Assembly: GCA_011049175.1 (NCBI GenBank)
Contig: DSCJ01000086.1
Span: 1-49,197, forward strand
Origin: Bacteroidota bacterium
Lineage (GTDB): Bacteria > Bacteroidota > Bacteroidia > Bacteroidales > VadinHA17
Length of the DNA: 49,197 nt
Direction of reading: 5' to 3'
Within the stretch, counting starts at the first letter, position 1, and every line of letters begins with the position of its first letter. The position numbers were made by a program, and so were the translations under genes. Positions 15,713-27,200 of this stretch are shown one piece after another. A model generated the notes under the pieces. It was not told the origin of the DNA, searched no databases, and worked only from the letters and a program-made list of their open reading frames with translations.

Positions 15713-15727
15713 CCAGGAAAAATATTC

Positions 15728-15800
15728 GCGGGAGTAGCTCAGTTGGTAGAGCATCAGCCTTCCAAGCTGAGGGTCGCGGATTCGAGTTCCGTCTCCCGCT
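15728..15800 (+). tRNA. tRNA-Gly (anticodon TCC)
   Basis: Acceptor GCGGGAG pairs with CTCCCGC (15793-15799); D arm GCTCAGTTGGTAGAGC; anticodon stem TCAGC/GCTGA with loop CTTCCAA, anticodon TCC; T loop TTCGAGT. Discriminator T15800, no encoded CCA. Separated from tRNA-Thr(GGT) by only 7 bases. Confidence 0.96.
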
Positions 15801-15807
15801 CAAGGAT

Positions 15808-15879
<72 letters not shown>

Positions 15880-15937
15880 CAAAGCGTTAAAGAAAAATCA
15901 AAAACAAATAGTGGTTCAATAACTAATTTCTGTTATC

Positions 15938-17128
15938 ATGGCTAAAGAAAAATTTCAAAGAACAAAACCTCATGTGAATATTGGTACCATCGGTCACGTT
16001 GACCACGGGAAAACCACCCTTACGGCAGCCATTACCATGGTACTGGCCAAACAAGGTCTTTCCACAACCATCCGGGATTTCGATTCCATTGACAATGCTC
16101 CGGAAGAGAAGGAAAGGGGTATCACCATCAATACCGCTCATGTGGAATATGAGACCAAAAACAGGCACTATGCCCATGTTGACTGTCCCGGACACGCCGA
16201 CTATGTGAAGAACATGGTTACCGGTGCAGCCCAGATGGACGGTGCTATTCTGGTGGTGGCCGCAACCGATGGCCCCATGCCGCAGACCCGTGAGCACATC
16301 CTCCTGGCACGCCAGGTGAACGTGCCGAAAATTGTGGTTTTCCTGAACAAGGTAGATATGGTGGATGATGAGGAACTGATCGAACTGGTGGAGATGGAAG
16401 TGCGTGAGCTGCTCGAATTCTACGAATTCGACGGTGAAAACACCCCCGTGATCAGGGGTTCTGCCCTGGGAGCCATGAACGGAGAGGCCAAATGGGAAGA
16501 AAAGGTGGTTGAACTGATGGAAGCGGTTGACAGCTATATCCCTGTTCCTCCCCGTGATGAAGAAAAGCCCTTCCTCATGCCTGTGGAAGATATCTTTTCA
16601 ATCACAGGGCGCGGTACAGTGGCCACCGGAAGGATTGAACTGGGTGTGGTGCACACAGGCGACGAACTGGAAATCATTGGTCTGGGCGCCAACAAGCGGA
16701 AAACCGTTTGTACCGGTGTGGAAATGTTCCGGAAGATTCTGGATGATGGAAAAGCAGGAGACAATGTGGGTCTGTTGCTAAGGGGAGTGGACAAGAAAGA
16801 GATCAAGCGTGGAATGGTGCTGGCCAAGCCGGGAAGCATTACCCCTCACACCAAGTTCAAGGCTGAGGTGTATGTGTTGAAGAAGGAAGAAGGCGGACGT
16901 CATACTCCTTTCCACAACAATTATCGTCCCCAGTTTTACCTGCGTACCCTCGATGTTACCGGTGAGATTAAGCTTCCCGAGGGAACGGAGATGGTGATGC
17001 CTGGCGACAATGTAACGATTGAAGTTACGCTGATCTATCCCGTGGCCATCAATGTGGGCCTGCGTTTTGCCATCCGTGAAGGCGGACGGACCGTAGGTGC
17101 CGGCCAGGTGATTGAGATCGTTGAATAA
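15938..17128 (+). CDS. tuf: Elongation factor Tu
   Basis: 396 aa, full length. The GTPase motifs are all present: [10 protein letters not shown] (G1, residues 19-28), the switch I segment [25 protein letters not shown] (G3), [11 protein letters not shown] (G4) and GSAL (G5); domains 2 and 3 follow with [15 protein letters not shown] and the C-terminal [12 protein letters not shown]. It delivers aminoacyl-tRNA to the ribosome. The N-terminus [17 protein letters not shown] is typical of Bacteroidota. Embedded between tRNA-Thr and tRNA-Trp. Confidence 0.98.
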   Translation: MAKEKFQRTKPHVNIGTIGHVDHGKTTLTAAITMVLAKQGLSTTIRDFDSIDNAPEEKERGITINTAHVEYETKNRHYAHVDCPGHADYVKNMVTGAAQMDGAILVVAATDGPMPQTREHILLARQVNVPKIVVFLNKVDMVDDEELIELVEMEVRELLEFYEFDGENTPVIRGSALGAMNGEAKWEEKVVELMEAVDSYIPVPPRDEEKPFLMPVEDIFSITGRGTVATGRIELGVVHTGDELEIIGLGANKRKTVCTGVEMFRKILDDGKAGDNVGLLLRGVDKKEIKRGMVLAKPGSITPHTKFKAEVYVLKKEEGGRHTPFHNNYRPQFYLRTLDVTGEIKLPEGTEMVMPGDNVTIEVTLIYPVAINVGLRFAIREGGRTVGAGQVIEIVE

Positions 17129-17147
17129 TACCATACCGGAGGGGGAG

Positions 17148-17176
17148 AACAGGGTTCCGGAAAAGGATCCTGTTTT
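17148..17176 (+). terminator. Possible partial terminator after tuf
   Basis: AACAGG (17148-17153) pairs with CCTGTT (17169-17174); an inner TCC/GGA extends it past a small internal loop, and the 3' arm runs into TTTT (17173-17176). The short T-run suggests only partial termination, or RNA processing, before tRNA-Trp and secE. Confidence 0.4.
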
Positions 17177-17188
17177 CCGCTTCCGTAC

Positions 17189-17264
17189 ACGGGTGTAGCT
17201 CAGTTGGTAGAGCACTGGTCTCCAAAACCAGGTGTCGGGCGTTCGAGTCGCTCCTCCCGTGCCA
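17189..17264 (+). tRNA. tRNA-Trp (anticodon CCA)
   Basis: Acceptor ACGGGTG with CTCCCGT (17254-17260); anticodon stem CTGGT/ACCAG with loop CTCCAAA, anticodon CCA; discriminator G261 and encoded CCA (17262-17264), both expected for Trp. Position 6 (T17194) faces T17255 (position 67), a single T.T mismatch in an otherwise paired acceptor stem. Directly precedes secE, the usual order in the phylum. Confidence 0.94.
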
Positions 17265-17276
17265 ATACAGCTCAGT

Positions 17277-17468
17277 ATGAAAATCAAGAATTATATACAG
17301 GAGGCATACACCGAACTCGTGCACAAGGTATCATGGCCTACCTGGGGAGAATTGCAGAGCAGTGCCATTGTGGTGATGGTGGCTTCCCTGCTGATCTCGC
17401 TGGTGATATTTCTTATGGATATCAGTTTCAAAAATATACTGGAACTGGTTTACAGCTTGTTTTATTAA
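17277..17468 (+). CDS. secE: Preprotein translocase subunit SecE
   Basis: 63 aa with one membrane helix (IVVMVASLLISLVIFLMDI). The conserved amphipathic segment EAYTELVHKVSWPTWGELQ before the helix is the SecE signature (KVxWP). It clamps SecY in the inner-membrane Sec translocon. Start at the ATG 17277 (MKIKNY); the ORF can be extended upstream only by reading through tRNA-Trp. Followed 19 bases later by nusG. Confidence 0.95.
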   Translation: MKIKNYIQEAYTELVHKVSWPTWGELQSSAIVVMVASLLISLVIFLMDISFKNILELVYSLFY

Positions 17469-17487
17469 TAATACCTGAAGGGACACC

Positions 17488-18033
17488 ATGACAGAGCTGG
17501 AAAAGAAATGGTATGTGTTGAGGGCAATCGGGGGCAAAGAAAAGAAAGTGAAGGAATACATCGAAAGTGAAGTTTCCCGTCTGAACCTGCAGGATTATGT
17601 CAGCCAGGTACTGATCCCCACGGAAAAGGTTTATCAGATCAGGAACGGCAAAAAAGTGAGCAAGGAAAGAAATTTCTTCCCCGGATATGTTTTGGTGGAA
17701 GCGGCCCTGGTGGGAGAGGTAGCCCATGTGTTGAGGAATGTTCCCAACGTGATGGGTTTCCTTGGATCCAAAGGCGGTGATCCCATCCCCCTCAGAATGT
17801 CGGAAGTAAACCGGATCCTGGGGAAAGTGGATGAACTGGCCGAGAGCGATGAAGAAATCAATGTTCCCTTTTTCGTGGGCGAGACCGTAAAGGTGATTGA
17901 CGGACCATTCAACAGTTTTACCGGTGTGATTGAAGAGGTGAACGAGGAAAAGAAGAAGCTCAAGGTGATGGTAAAAATATTCGGGCGTAAAACCCCGCTG
18001 GAACTGAGTTTTCTGCAGGTGGAAAAAGAATAG
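17488..18033 (+). CDS. nusG: Transcription termination/antitermination protein NusG
   Basis: 181 aa, normal NusG length. N-terminal NGN domain begins [20 protein letters not shown] and includes [10 protein letters not shown]; the C-terminal KOW domain contains [20 protein letters not shown] (from about residue 130). It binds RNA polymerase and links it to Rho or ribosomal protein uS10. Same transcript as secE; rplK follows after 112 bases. Confidence 0.96.
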   Translation: MTELEKKWYVLRAIGGKEKKVKEYIESEVSRLNLQDYVSQVLIPTEKVYQIRNGKKVSKERNFFPGYVLVEAALVGEVAHVLRNVPNVMGFLGSKGGDPIPLRMSEVNRILGKVDELAESDEEINVPFFVGETVKVIDGPFNSFTGVIEEVNEEKKKLKVMVKIFGRKTPLELSFLQVEKE

Positions 18034-18145
18034 TACTGCAGATGAAATTTTTAAAACGACTGTTACGCACCATAAATATACGGTAGTTGCGACAATTGCT
18101 TCCTGAGTGGCTGCCGGCATGTGAAATCTAAGCTAGAAACAACAA

Positions 18146-18592
18146 ATGGCTAAAGAAGTCTCTGGAATTATCAAGTTGCAGATCAGAGGGGGTGCCGCAA
18201 ACCCTTCTCCGCCTGTGGGCCCTGCCCTGGGGGCGAAAGGGGTAAACATCATGGAGTTTTGCAAACAATTCAATGCCAAGACCCAGGATAAAGCCGGTAA
18301 GATCATACCTGTGATCATTACTGTTTATTCTGACAAGTCGTTCGAATTTGTGACCAAAACTCCTCCGGTTGCCGTGCAGTTATTGGAGGCTGCAAAAATC
18401 AAGTCGGGTTCTCCCGAGCCCAACCGCGCCAAGGTGGCTTCGGTTACCTGGGATCAGGTGCGGACTATTGCCGAGGAGAAAATGACCGACCTGAATGCCT
18501 TCACGATTGACTCGGCCATGAAGATGGTGGCCGGTACCGCCCGGAGCATGGGAATCACCGTGAAAGGTGAGTTTCCCGGAAAAAGTAATTAA
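18146..18592 (+). CDS. rplK: 50S ribosomal protein uL11
   Basis: 148 aa. [20 protein letters not shown] is the N-terminal signature with the conserved Pro-rich loop; the C-terminal rRNA-binding domain ends [16 protein letters not shown]. It binds the GTPase-associated region of 23S rRNA with the L10/L12 stalk. The 112-base gap upstream, after nusG, is where an L1 translational operator would be expected, but I could not identify one. Confidence 0.97.
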   Translation: MAKEVSGIIKLQIRGGAANPSPPVGPALGAKGVNIMEFCKQFNAKTQDKAGKIIPVIITVYSDKSFEFVTKTPPVAVQLLEAAKIKSGSPEPNRAKVASVTWDQVRTIAEEKMTDLNAFTIDSAMKMVAGTARSMGITVKGEFPGKSN

Positions 18593-18609
18593 AAATCTGA
18601 CTTTACAAA

Positions 18610-19305
18610 ATGGCCAAGTTAACAAAGAACAGAAAAAAGGTTCTGGATAAATTGGAACCCGGTAAAGCCTATAGACTCATTGAGGCAGCCGAGCTGGTGA
18701 AGGAGACCAATACCGCCCGGTTCGATGCTTCTGTGGATATGGACATACGCCTGGGGATAGATCCGCGAAAATCCAACCAGATGGTTCGAGGAGTGGTTAC
18801 CCTGCCTCATGGAACAGGGAAGGAGACCCGGGTACTGGTACTTTGTACTCCCGACAAGGAAGAGGAGGCCAAAGAAGCCGGCGCCGATTATGTGGGGCTG
18901 GATGAATACGTTGAGAAGATCAAATCGGGTTGGACCGATGTGGATGTGGTAATTACCATGCCCACCGTTATGGCCAAGATAGGCGCACTGGGACGAATTC
19001 TGGGACCTCGTGGTTTAATGCCCAATCCAAAGAGCGGAACGGTGACCATGGATATTGGCAAGGCAGTGAAGGAAGTGAAAATGGGTAAGATCGATTTCAA
19101 GGTGGATAAATACGGCATTGTGCATTCATCCATTGGGAAGGTTTCTTTCCAGCCGCAGCAGATTGCGGAGAATGCGCGCGAATTTATCAGCACGATCCAG
19201 AAACTCAAACCCGCTGCTGCCAAGGGCACCTATATCAAAAGCATCTACCTTTCGAGTACCATGAGTCCGAGTATCAGGGTGGATGCCAAAGCTTTGGATG
19301 AATAA
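18610..19305 (+). CDS. rplA: 50S ribosomal protein uL1
   Basis: 231 aa. Recognizable by [20 protein letters not shown] and by the signature [15 protein letters not shown] near residue 130. It forms the mobile L1 stalk that helps release E-site tRNA and in many bacteria represses its own operon. 17 bases after rplK. Confidence 0.97.
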   Translation: MAKLTKNRKKVLDKLEPGKAYRLIEAAELVKETNTARFDASVDMDIRLGIDPRKSNQMVRGVVTLPHGTGKETRVLVLCTPDKEEEAKEAGADYVGLDEYVEKIKSGWTDVDVVITMPTVMAKIGALGRILGPRGLMPNPKSGTVTMDIGKAVKEVKMGKIDFKVDKYGIVHSSIGKVSFQPQQIAENAREFISTIQKLKPAAAKGTYIKSIYLSSTMSPSIRVDAKALDE

Positions 19306-19320
19306 AATGGAGAACCGAGC

Positions 19321-19839
19321 ATGAGACGCGAAGAAAAAAATCAAATCATTGATAACCTGACCGAAGAACTCGGGAAATACAACCATGTATACCTGGCTGA
19401 TATTTCCACCCTGAATGCTGCCGATACGATGGCGCTCAGGCGGAAGTGCTTTGAGAAGGATATCAAGCTGATCGTGGTTAAGAACACACTGCTTCGCAAG
19501 GCTCTGGAAAAATCCGGCACCCGGTACCATGACCTGCTGGAAGTGCTGGAGCAACCTACATCCTTAATGCTGTCAGATACCGGAAACCTTCCTGCCAAAC
19601 TCATTAAAGAGTTCAGGAAGATGCATGAAAAGCCGGTGCTGAAAGCAGCCTATGTGGAAGAATCTGTCTATATAGGCGACGAAAACCTCGATGTCCTTGC
19701 TTCGCTCAAGTCGAAGGAAGAACTGGTGGCCGATGTAATTGCCTTGCTGCAGTCGCCCATGAGAAATGTGATGTCGGCCCTTAATTCCGGCAGCAACATT
19801 CTAACCGGTGTTTTGAAAACACTGGAAGAAAGAGCATAA
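19321..19839 (+). CDS. rplJ: 50S ribosomal protein uL10
   Basis: 172 aa. The N-terminal rRNA-binding part (MRREEKNQIIDNLTEEL, VVKNTLLRKALE) and the C-terminal helix that holds L7/L12 dimers (NVMSALNSGSNILTGVLKTL) are both present. Only 15 bases separate it from rplA, too little for an E. coli-style L10-L12 leader, so autoregulation, if any, must act elsewhere. Part of the rplKAJL-rpoBC transcript. Confidence 0.96.
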   Translation: MRREEKNQIIDNLTEELGKYNHVYLADISTLNAADTMALRRKCFEKDIKLIVVKNTLLRKALEKSGTRYHDLLEVLEQPTSLMLSDTGNLPAKLIKEFRKMHEKPVLKAAYVEESVYIGDENLDVLASLKSKEELVADVIALLQSPMRNVMSALNSGSNILTGVLKTLEERA

Positions 19840-19872
19840 CAAAAAGTGTAACCTGAAAACAATGTAAATAAA

Positions 19873-20253
19873 ATGGCAGACTTGAAAAAATTGGCTGAAG
19901 AGCTAGTAAATCTGACTGTGAAAGAAGTGAATGAACTGGCCGATATTCTGAAAGATGAATACGGTATTGAACCCGCTGCCGCTGCTGTTGCAGTTGCCGG
20001 ACCCGCTGCCGGCGGGGAAGGAGAAGGCGCAGCCGCTGAGAAAACCCAGTTCGATGTCGTCCTGAAATCACCGGGCGGAGCCAAACTGCAGATCGTAAAA
20101 CTCGTGAAGGATATCACCGGTCTCGGTCTGAAAGAAGCCAAAGCCCTGGTTGACTCTGCTCCCGCTCCCGTGAAGGAGGGGACCACCAAGGAAGATGCCG
20201 AATCACTGAAAGCACAACTGGAAGAAGCTGGAGCCGAAGTTGAAATTAAATAG
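19873..20253 (+). CDS. rplL: 50S ribosomal protein bL12 (L7/L12)
   Basis: 126 aa acidic protein. The N-terminal dimerization helices (residues about 1-35), the Ala/Gly-rich hinge ([14 protein letters not shown]) and the C-terminal factor-binding domain ([34 protein letters not shown]) are all clear. It recruits translation GTPases to the stalk. A hairpin with a T-run follows before rpoB. Confidence 0.97.
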   Translation: MADLKKLAEELVNLTVKEVNELADILKDEYGIEPAAAAVAVAGPAAGGEGEGAAAEKTQFDVVLKSPGGAKLQIVKLVKDITGLGLKEAKALVDSAPAPVKEGTTKEDAESLKAQLEEAGAEVEIK

Positions 20254-20283
20254 AAACAATACTCGTTTAACGGGTAAACCACA

Positions 20284-20317
20284 GGTTTAGTCCCTGTTTT
20301 GGGGACTAAGCCTTTTT
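20284..20317 (+). terminator. Hairpin plus T-run (attenuator) between rplL and rpoB
   Basis: GGTTTAGTCCC (20284-20294) pairs with GGGACTAAGCC (20302-20312) over 11 base pairs including one T.G, around a 7-base loop, and is followed directly by TTTTT (20313-20317). This has the form of an intrinsic terminator but sits inside an essential operon, so it likely works as a partial attenuator that lowers rpoBC relative to ribosomal proteins, as known for rplJL-rpoBC of E. coli. Confidence 0.75.
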
Positions 20318-20384
20318 GTCGTTTATGTATTCAAATCGTTTCATGTCCATAAGGACTGTCTTTCATTAAACCGCTTCCTGTCCA

Positions 20385-23300
20385 ATGAGTGAAAGAATTA
20401 GTTTCGCAACAACCAAAAATCAGCTCGATTATCCCGATTTCCTGGAAATCCAGCTGAAGTCATTCCAGGAGTTTTTCCAGCTGGAAACCACTCCGGAAAA
20501 CCGGAAAAAGGAAGGCCTTTATAAGGTATTTACTGAAAATTTCCCTATTACCGATACCCGGAACAATTTTGTGCTGGAATTTCTCGACTACCAGATTGAC
20601 CCGCCCAGGTACACCATCGATGAATGCCTGGAAAGAGGGCTTACCTACAGTATACCCCTTAAGGCCAAACTGAAGCTGTACTGCACAGATCCCGAGCATG
20701 AAGATTTTGATACCGTGATTCAGGATGTTTACCTGGGAACGGTACCCTATATGACTGAAAAGGGGACTTTTGTGATCAACGGGGCCGAAAGGGTGGTGGT
20801 TTCCCAGCTGCACCGCTCGCCGGGTGTGTTTTTCGGCCAGAGCCTGCATGCCAACGGTACCAAACTTTACTCAGCCCGTATTATTCCTTTCAAAGGATCG
20901 TGGATCGAGTTTGCCACCGACATCAACAATGTGATGTATGCATACATTGACAGGAAGAAGAAGCTTCCGGTAACCACCCTGCTTCGTGCCATCGGTTACG
21001 AAAGCGATAAGGATATTCTGGAGATTTTCAACCTGGCCGATGAGATCAAGGTGAGCAAAGCGGCCCTGAAAAAGTATGTGGGACGGAAACTTGCTGCCCG
21101 CGTGCTGAAGACCTGGGTGGAAGATTTTGTTGACGAAGATACGGGTGAAGTGGTTTCCATCGAAAGAAATGAGGTGATCATCGACAGGGAAACCATTCTG
21201 GAAAACGAACATATTGATCAGATCGTTGAGTCGGGTGCCAAAACCATCCTGCTGCACAAAGAAGGCACCAATGTGAGCGATTACGCTATCATTTACAATA
21301 CCCTGCAGAAAGATCCCTGTAATTCTGAAAAAGAAGCTGTACTGCATATTTACCGGCAGTTGCGTAATTCAGAGCCGCCCGATGAAGCAACAGCCCGCGA
21401 CGTGATCGATAAACTGTTCTTTTCCGACAAGCGGTACGATCTGGGTGATGTGGGACGGTACCGTATCAATAAAAAACTGGGACTGGAAACACCGATGGAT
21501 GTGAAAGTCCTGACCAAGGAAGATATTATCCAGATTATACAGTACCTGATCGAACTGATCAATTCGAAAACCGATGTAGACGATATCGACCATCTGAGCA
21601 ACCGCCGGGTACGTACCGTGGGCGAGCAGCTTTCCAACCAGTTCAGTGTGGGATTGGCCCGCATGGCCCGGACCATAAGGGAAAGAATGAATGTCAGGGA
21701 TAACGAGGTGTTCACTCCCATCGACCTGATCAATTCGAAAACCCTGTCCTCAGTGATCAACTCCTTCTTCGGGACCAACCAGCTTTCACAGTTCATGGAC
21801 CAGACCAATCCCCTGGCTGAAATGACCCACAAGCGCCGTATGTCGGCCCTGGGTCCCGGTGGTCTGTCGCGTGAAAGAGCCGGTTTTGAGGTAAGGGATG
21901 TGCATTACACCCACTACGGACGCCTGTGTCCCATTGAAACCCCGGAAGGACCCAATATCGGGCTAATCTCTTCTCTGTGTGTGTATGCCAAGGTAAATGA
22001 ACTCGGGTTCATTGAAACACCTTACCGGCAGGTACAGGAAGGAAAGGTAAGGCTGGATCATGACGGTATCATTTTCCTCAGCGCTGAGGAAGAGGAAGCC
22101 AAGATTATTGCCCAGGCTAACGCTCCCATTACCGATGAAGGAGAATTTGTGAATCCGAAAGTTAAAGCACGGTTTGAAGGGGATTTCCCGCTGGAAGATG
22201 CCTCGCGCATCGACCTGATGGATGTTGCGCCCAATCAGATCGCCTCCATTGCGGCCTCACTCATTCCCTTCCTCGAGCACGACGATGCCAACCGCGCCCT
22301 CATGGGATCGAACATGATGCGGCAGGCCGTTCCCCTGATCAAACCCGAGTCTCCTATTGTGGGGACAGGTATCGAGGGGATTGTGGCCCGCGATTCCCGT
22401 ATCCTGATCGTGGCTGAAGGCGACGGAGTGGTGGAATATGTGGATGCCGATGAGATTGTGATCAGATACTCCCGAACCGACGAAGAAAAATTCGTGAGCT
22501 TTGACGATCCGGTGAAACGATATGTGCTTCCCAAGTTTAAGAAAACCAATCAGAACACCTGCATTAACCTGAAACCCATCGTTTCCAGGGGCGATAAGGT
22601 GGTGAAAGGCCAGATCCTCACCGAAGGATACGGCACCGAGAACGGGGAACTGGCCCTGGGACGGAACCTGAAAGTGGCTTTTATGCCATGGAAAGGATAC
22701 AACTTCGAGGATGCTATCGTGATCTCCGACAGGGTGGTGCACGAAGATATGTTCACATCCATCCATATCGACGAATACCTGCTGGAGGTGCGTGATACCA
22801 AACGGGGACTCGAAGAGCTCACTTCCGATATACCCAATGTGAGCGAAGAGGCCACCCGTCATCTCGATGAGAACGGACTGATACGCATCGGAGCCAATGT
22901 GCAGCCGGGCGATATCCTGATAGGAAAGATCACTCCCAAAGGGGAATCCGATCCATCGCCTGAAGAAAAACTGCTGCGGGCCATTTTTGGCGACAAGGCA
23001 GGGGATGTGAAGGATGCTTCGCTGAAAGCTCCTCCTTCCCTGGAAGGGGTGGTGATTGACAAAAAATTGTTTTCTCGGGCCATCAAAGACCGCAAGGTGA
23101 AAATGGCCGAGAAACCCCTGCTCGATAAAATCGAGGCGGAATTCGAAAAACAGGCCGCTGAACTGAAATCAAAACTGATCGATAAGCTGTTTATTCTGGT
23201 GAACGGAAAAACATCCCAGGGAGTAAAGGATTACTACAATAAAGACCTGATTCCCAAGGGTAACAAATTTACACTCAAGCAGCTTCAGGAAATTGATTAT

Positions 23301-24182
23301 TTGGAGGTAAATCGCAACAAGTGGACTACTGACAAGAAGAAAAACGATACCATTAAGATCCTGCTCTATAATTATATGCTGAAATACAAGGAACTGGACG
23401 GTGAATACAAGCGCAGGAAATACAGCATTGCCATCGGCGATGAATTGCCCGCCGGTATTATTCAGCTGGCTAAGGTATACATTGCCAAGAAGAGGAAGAT
23501 CAAGGTGGGCGACAAGATGGCCGGACGTCACGGAAACAAGGGGATCGTTTCGAGGATCGTTCGCCAGGAAGACATGCCTTTCCTGGAGGACGGAACCCCG
23601 GTAGATATTGTGCTGAACCCGCTGGGTGTGCCTTCCAGGATGAACCTGGGGCAGATTTATGAAACCGTGCTGGGATGGGCAGGCGCCAAGCTGGGGGTCA
23701 AATTCTCCACCCCCATTTTCGATGGGGCCAGCCTGGATGAAATCACAAAATATACCGATAAGGCCGGGCTTCCTAAGTACGGGAAAACCTATCTGTACGA
23801 CGGGGGTACCGGCGAACGTTTTGACCAGCCTGCTACGGTGGGGGTAATCTACATGCTGAAGCTCGGGCACATGGTGGACGATAAGATGCATGCCCGCTCC
23901 ATCGGTCCCTATTCATTGATCACACAGCAACCCCTGGGCGGGAAAGCCCAGTTCGGTGGCCAGCGTTTCGGGGAAATGGAAGTATGGGCCCTGGAAGCGT
24001 TCGGAGCATCCCATATTCTTCAGGAAATCCTTACCGTGAAGTCAGACGATGTGGCCGGAAGGGCACGTACCTACGAGGCTATCGTCAAGGGCGAGCCCAT
24101 GCCGCACCCCGGTATTCCCGAATCGCTGAACGTGCTGCTGCACGAAATGCGCGGGCTGGGACTGAGCATTAACCTGGTATAG
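20385..24182 (+). CDS. rpoB: DNA-directed RNA polymerase subunit beta
   Basis: 1265 aa, standard for Bacteroidota. Recognizable by the N-terminal [15 protein letters not shown], the rifampicin-pocket region around [19 protein letters not shown] and [20 protein letters not shown] (residues about 460-510), the bridge to the active centre [12 protein letters not shown] (about residue 1040), and the C-terminal SNVLL-like [21 protein letters not shown] segment. The rifampicin-binding residues in this segment look wild-type ([12 protein letters not shown]). Part of the ribosomal protein-RNAP operon, 49 bases before rpoC. Confidence 0.98.
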   Translation: MSERISFATTKNQLDYPDFLEIQLKSFQEFFQLETTPENRKKEGLYKVFTENFPITDTRNNFVLEFLDYQIDPPRYTIDECLERGLTYSIPLKAKLKLYCTDPEHEDFDTVIQDVYLGTVPYMTEKGTFVINGAERVVVSQLHRSPGVFFGQSLHANGTKLYSARIIPFKGSWIEFATDINNVMYAYIDRKKKLPVTTLLRAIGYESDKDILEIFNLADEIKVSKAALKKYVGRKLAARVLKTWVEDFVDEDTGEVVSIERNEVIIDRETILENEHIDQIVESGAKTILLHKEGTNVSDYAIIYNTLQKDPCNSEKEAVLHIYRQLRNSEPPDEATARDVIDKLFFSDKRYDLGDVGRYRINKKLGLETPMDVKVLTKEDIIQIIQYLIELINSKTDVDDIDHLSNRRVRTVGEQLSNQFSVGLARMARTIRERMNVRDNEVFTPIDLINSKTLSSVINSFFGTNQLSQFMDQTNPLAEMTHKRRMSALGPGGLSRERAGFEVRDVHYTHYGRLCPIETPEGPNIGLISSLCVYAKVNELGFIETPYRQVQEGKVRLDHDGIIFLSAEEEEAKIIAQANAPITDEGEFVNPKVKARFEGDFPLEDASRIDLMDVAPNQIASIAASLIPFLEHDDANRALMGSNMMRQAVPLIKPESPIVGTGIEGIVARDSRILIVAEGDGVVEYVDADEIVIRYSRTDEEKFVSFDDPVKRYVLPKFKKTNQNTCINLKPIVSRGDKVVKGQILTEGYGTENGELALGRNLKVAFMPWKGYNFEDAIVISDRVVHEDMFTSIHIDEYLLEVRDTKRGLEELTSDIPNVSEEATRHLDENGLIRIGANVQPGDILIGKITPKGESDPSPEEKLLRAIFGDKAGDVKDASLKAPPSLEGVVIDKKLFSRAIKDRKVKMAEKPLLDKIEAEFEKQAAELKSKLIDKLFILVNGKTSQGVKDYYNKDLIPKGNKFTLKQLQEIDYLEVNRNKWTTDKKKNDTIKILLYNYMLKYKELDGEYKRRKYSIAIGDELPAGIIQLAKVYIAKKRKIKVGDKMAGRHGNKGIVSRIVRQEDMPFLEDGTPVDIVLNPLGVPSRMNLGQIYETVLGWAGAKLGVKFSTPIFDGASLDEITKYTDKAGLPKYGKTYLYDGGTGERFDQPATVGVIYMLKLGHMVDDKMHARSIGPYSLITQQPLGGKAQFGGQRFGEMEVWALEAFGASHILQEILTVKSDDVAGRARTYEAIVKGEPMPHPGIPESLNVLLHEMRGLGLSINLV

Positions 24183-24231
24183 GGTTATTCATGGTTATAT
24201 TCATTATTTACAGATAACAAACAACACAGAT

Positions 24232-27200
24232 ATGTCATTCAGAAGGGACCAAAAAGTCAAAAGCAACTTTACCAAGATCTCCATTGGTCTGGCATCTCCC
24301 GAAGAAATTCTGGAACGATCAAGCGGGGAAGTCCTGAAACCTGAAACCATCAATTACCGGACCTACAAGCCCGAAAGGGACGGTCTGTTCTGCGAGCGGA
24401 TATTCGGCCCGGTGAAGGATTATGAATGCCATTGCGGAAAGTACAAGCGGATCCGATACAAGGGGATCGTTTGTGACCGTTGCGGGGTGGAAGTGACCGA
24501 GAAGAAGGTGCGGCGCGAACGCATGGGGCACATCACCCTGGTAGTGCCGGTAGCCCACATCTGGTATTTCCGCTCACTTCCCAACAAAATAGGCTACCTG
24601 CTGGGGCTGCCTACCAAAAAGCTCGACAGCATCATTTATTATGAGCGTTATGTGGTGATCAATCCCGGTATCAAGAAAGCCGATGGCATCAATTACATGG
24701 ATTTCCTGACGGAGGAGGAATACATCGATATCCTGGAATCGCTTCCGAAGGAAAACCAGTATCTCGACGACAGCGATCCTGAAAAGTTCATTGCCGGAAT
24801 GGGTGCAGAAGCCGTACAGATGCTGCTGGAACGCCTCGACCTGGATGAACTTTCCTATGATTTGAGGCATAAAGCCAGCACAGAAACATCACAGCAAAGG
24901 AAAAATGAAGCCCTGAAGCGCCTGCAGGTGGTGGAAGCGTTCCGGGCATCCAAGGGAGTGAACAAACCCGAGTGGATGATACTCAAGGTTGTTCCTGTCA
25001 TACCCCCGGAGCTACGTCCCCTGGTTCCGCTCGACGGCGGCCGGTTTGCCACCTCCGACCTGAACGATCTGTACCGCAGGGTTATTATCAGGAACAACCG
25101 CCTGAAACGGCTGATCGAAATTAAAGCTCCGGAAGTGATCCTCAGGAATGAAAAACGAATGTTGCAGGAGGCCGTTGATTCCCTGTTCGATAATTCCCGT
25201 AAGTCGAATGCCGTGAAAACCGATGCCAACCGGCCGCTGAAATCGCTCAGCGACAGCCTCAAGGGCAAGCAGGGACGGTTCCGCCAGAACCTGCTCGGGA
25301 AACGGGTGGATTATTCTGCCCGGTCGGTGATCGTGGTAGGACCCGAACTGCGGCTCCACGAATGCGGATTGCCCAAAGATATGGCGGCCGAACTGTACAA
25401 GCCTTTTATCATCAGGAAGCTGATTGAAAGAGGCATTGTGAAAACTGTGAAGTCGGCCAAAAAAATTGTCGACCGTAAGGATCCGGTGGTATGGGATATC
25501 CTGGAAAACGTACTGAAAGGCCATCCCGTGCTGCTGAACAGGGCGCCTACCCTGCACCGTCTCGGTATTCAGGCCTTTCAGCCCAAACTGATCGAAGGGA
25601 AGGCCATCCAGTTGCATCCATTGGTTTGTACAGCTTTCAACGCCGACTTTGACGGCGACCAAATGGCTGTGCATGTTCCCCTGGGGAATGCCGCTATTCT
25701 GGAAGCCCAGTTGCTGATGCTGGCCGCCCACAATATTCTTAATCCGGCCAACGGAGCTCCCATTACGGTTCCTTCCCAGGATATGGTGCTGGGGCTCTAC
25801 TACATGACCAAAGCCAGGAAAAGCACACCCGATGACGTGGTAAAAGGCGAGGGAATGGTGTTTTATTCGCCCGAAGAGGTCAATATTGCCTACAACGAGG
25901 GCAGGGTGGATATGCATGCCATCATCAAGGTGAAGGTAAACACCATGGAGAACGGGAAGCCGGTAAGAAAAATGGTGGAGACCACGGTGGGAAGAGTGTT
26001 GTTCAACGAGATGGTACCTCCCGAAGTGGGGTTCATCAACGAACTGCTGACCAAGAAATCATTGCGGGAAATCATCGGCAAGGTGCTGAAAATGACCGGT
26101 ACGGCAGCAACATCCAAATTCCTCGATGATATTAAGGATAAGGGATATTTCATGGCTTTCAAGGGAGGATTGTCGTTCAACCTGGACGATGTGATCGTAC
26201 CCGAAGAAAAAATCACCCTGGTGGACGAAGGCTATCAGGCCGTGGAAGAAGTGCTGAATAACTACAATATGGGTTTCATTACCAATAACGAACGGTATAA
26301 CCAGATTATCGACATCTGGACCCATACAAATGCCAAGCTTACGCAAACCCTTATGCAACGGCTTTCGTCTGACAAGAAAGGGTTCAACCCGGTATACATG
26401 ATGCTGGATTCCGGAGCCAGGGGATCGAAAGAACAGATCCGCCAGCTTTCGGGTATGAGGGGACTGATGGCCAAGCCGCAGAAATCGGGTGCCACAGGAG
26501 CCGAAATTATTGAGAACCCTATTCTTTCAAATTTCAAGGAAGGATTGTCGGTACTGGAGTATTTTATTTCCACCCACGGTGCCCGCAAAGGGCTGGCCGA
26601 CACCGCCCTTAAAACAGCCGATGCGGGATATCTTACCCGCAGGCTGGTGGACGTGGCCCAGGATGTGGTGATAACCGAGGAAGACTGCGGAACCCTCCGC
26701 GGGTTGGTAGCTACTGCCATTAAGAACAATGAAGAGGTGGTGGAATCGCTCTATGAAAGGATCCTGGGACGTACTTCCGTGCACGATATTTACCATCCGA
26801 ATACAGGAAAACTGATCGTAAAGTCAGGAGAGGAATTCACCGAGGAAGTGGCCCAGACCATCGAGGATTCACCCATCGAACAGGTGGAGATCCGATCGGT
26901 GCTGACCTGTGAATCGAAGAAGGGGGTATGTGCCAAGTGTTACGGCCGCAACCTGGCCAACGGCAGAATGGTCCGGAAAGGAGAAGCCGTTGGGGTGATC
27001 GCAGCGCAATCGATCGGAGAACCTGGCACCCAGCTTACTCTGCGTACCTTCCATGTGGGAGGTACTGCCTCCAATATTGCAGCCGAATCGAGTGTTATTG
27101 CCAAATACGACGGAGTGGCCGAGATTGAGGAGCTCCGGGCAGTGGAATATGAAGATGAGGTGCTGAACCGGAAATATGGTATTGTGATCGGTCGTCTGGC

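Noticed and set aside
22257-22862. Long antisense ORFs inside rpoB, rpoC, tamL and other genes (for example 201 codons here; 452 codons at 7546-8904)
   Set aside because: They are shadows of strongly conserved coding frames, with compositionally odd protein sequence and no start signals.
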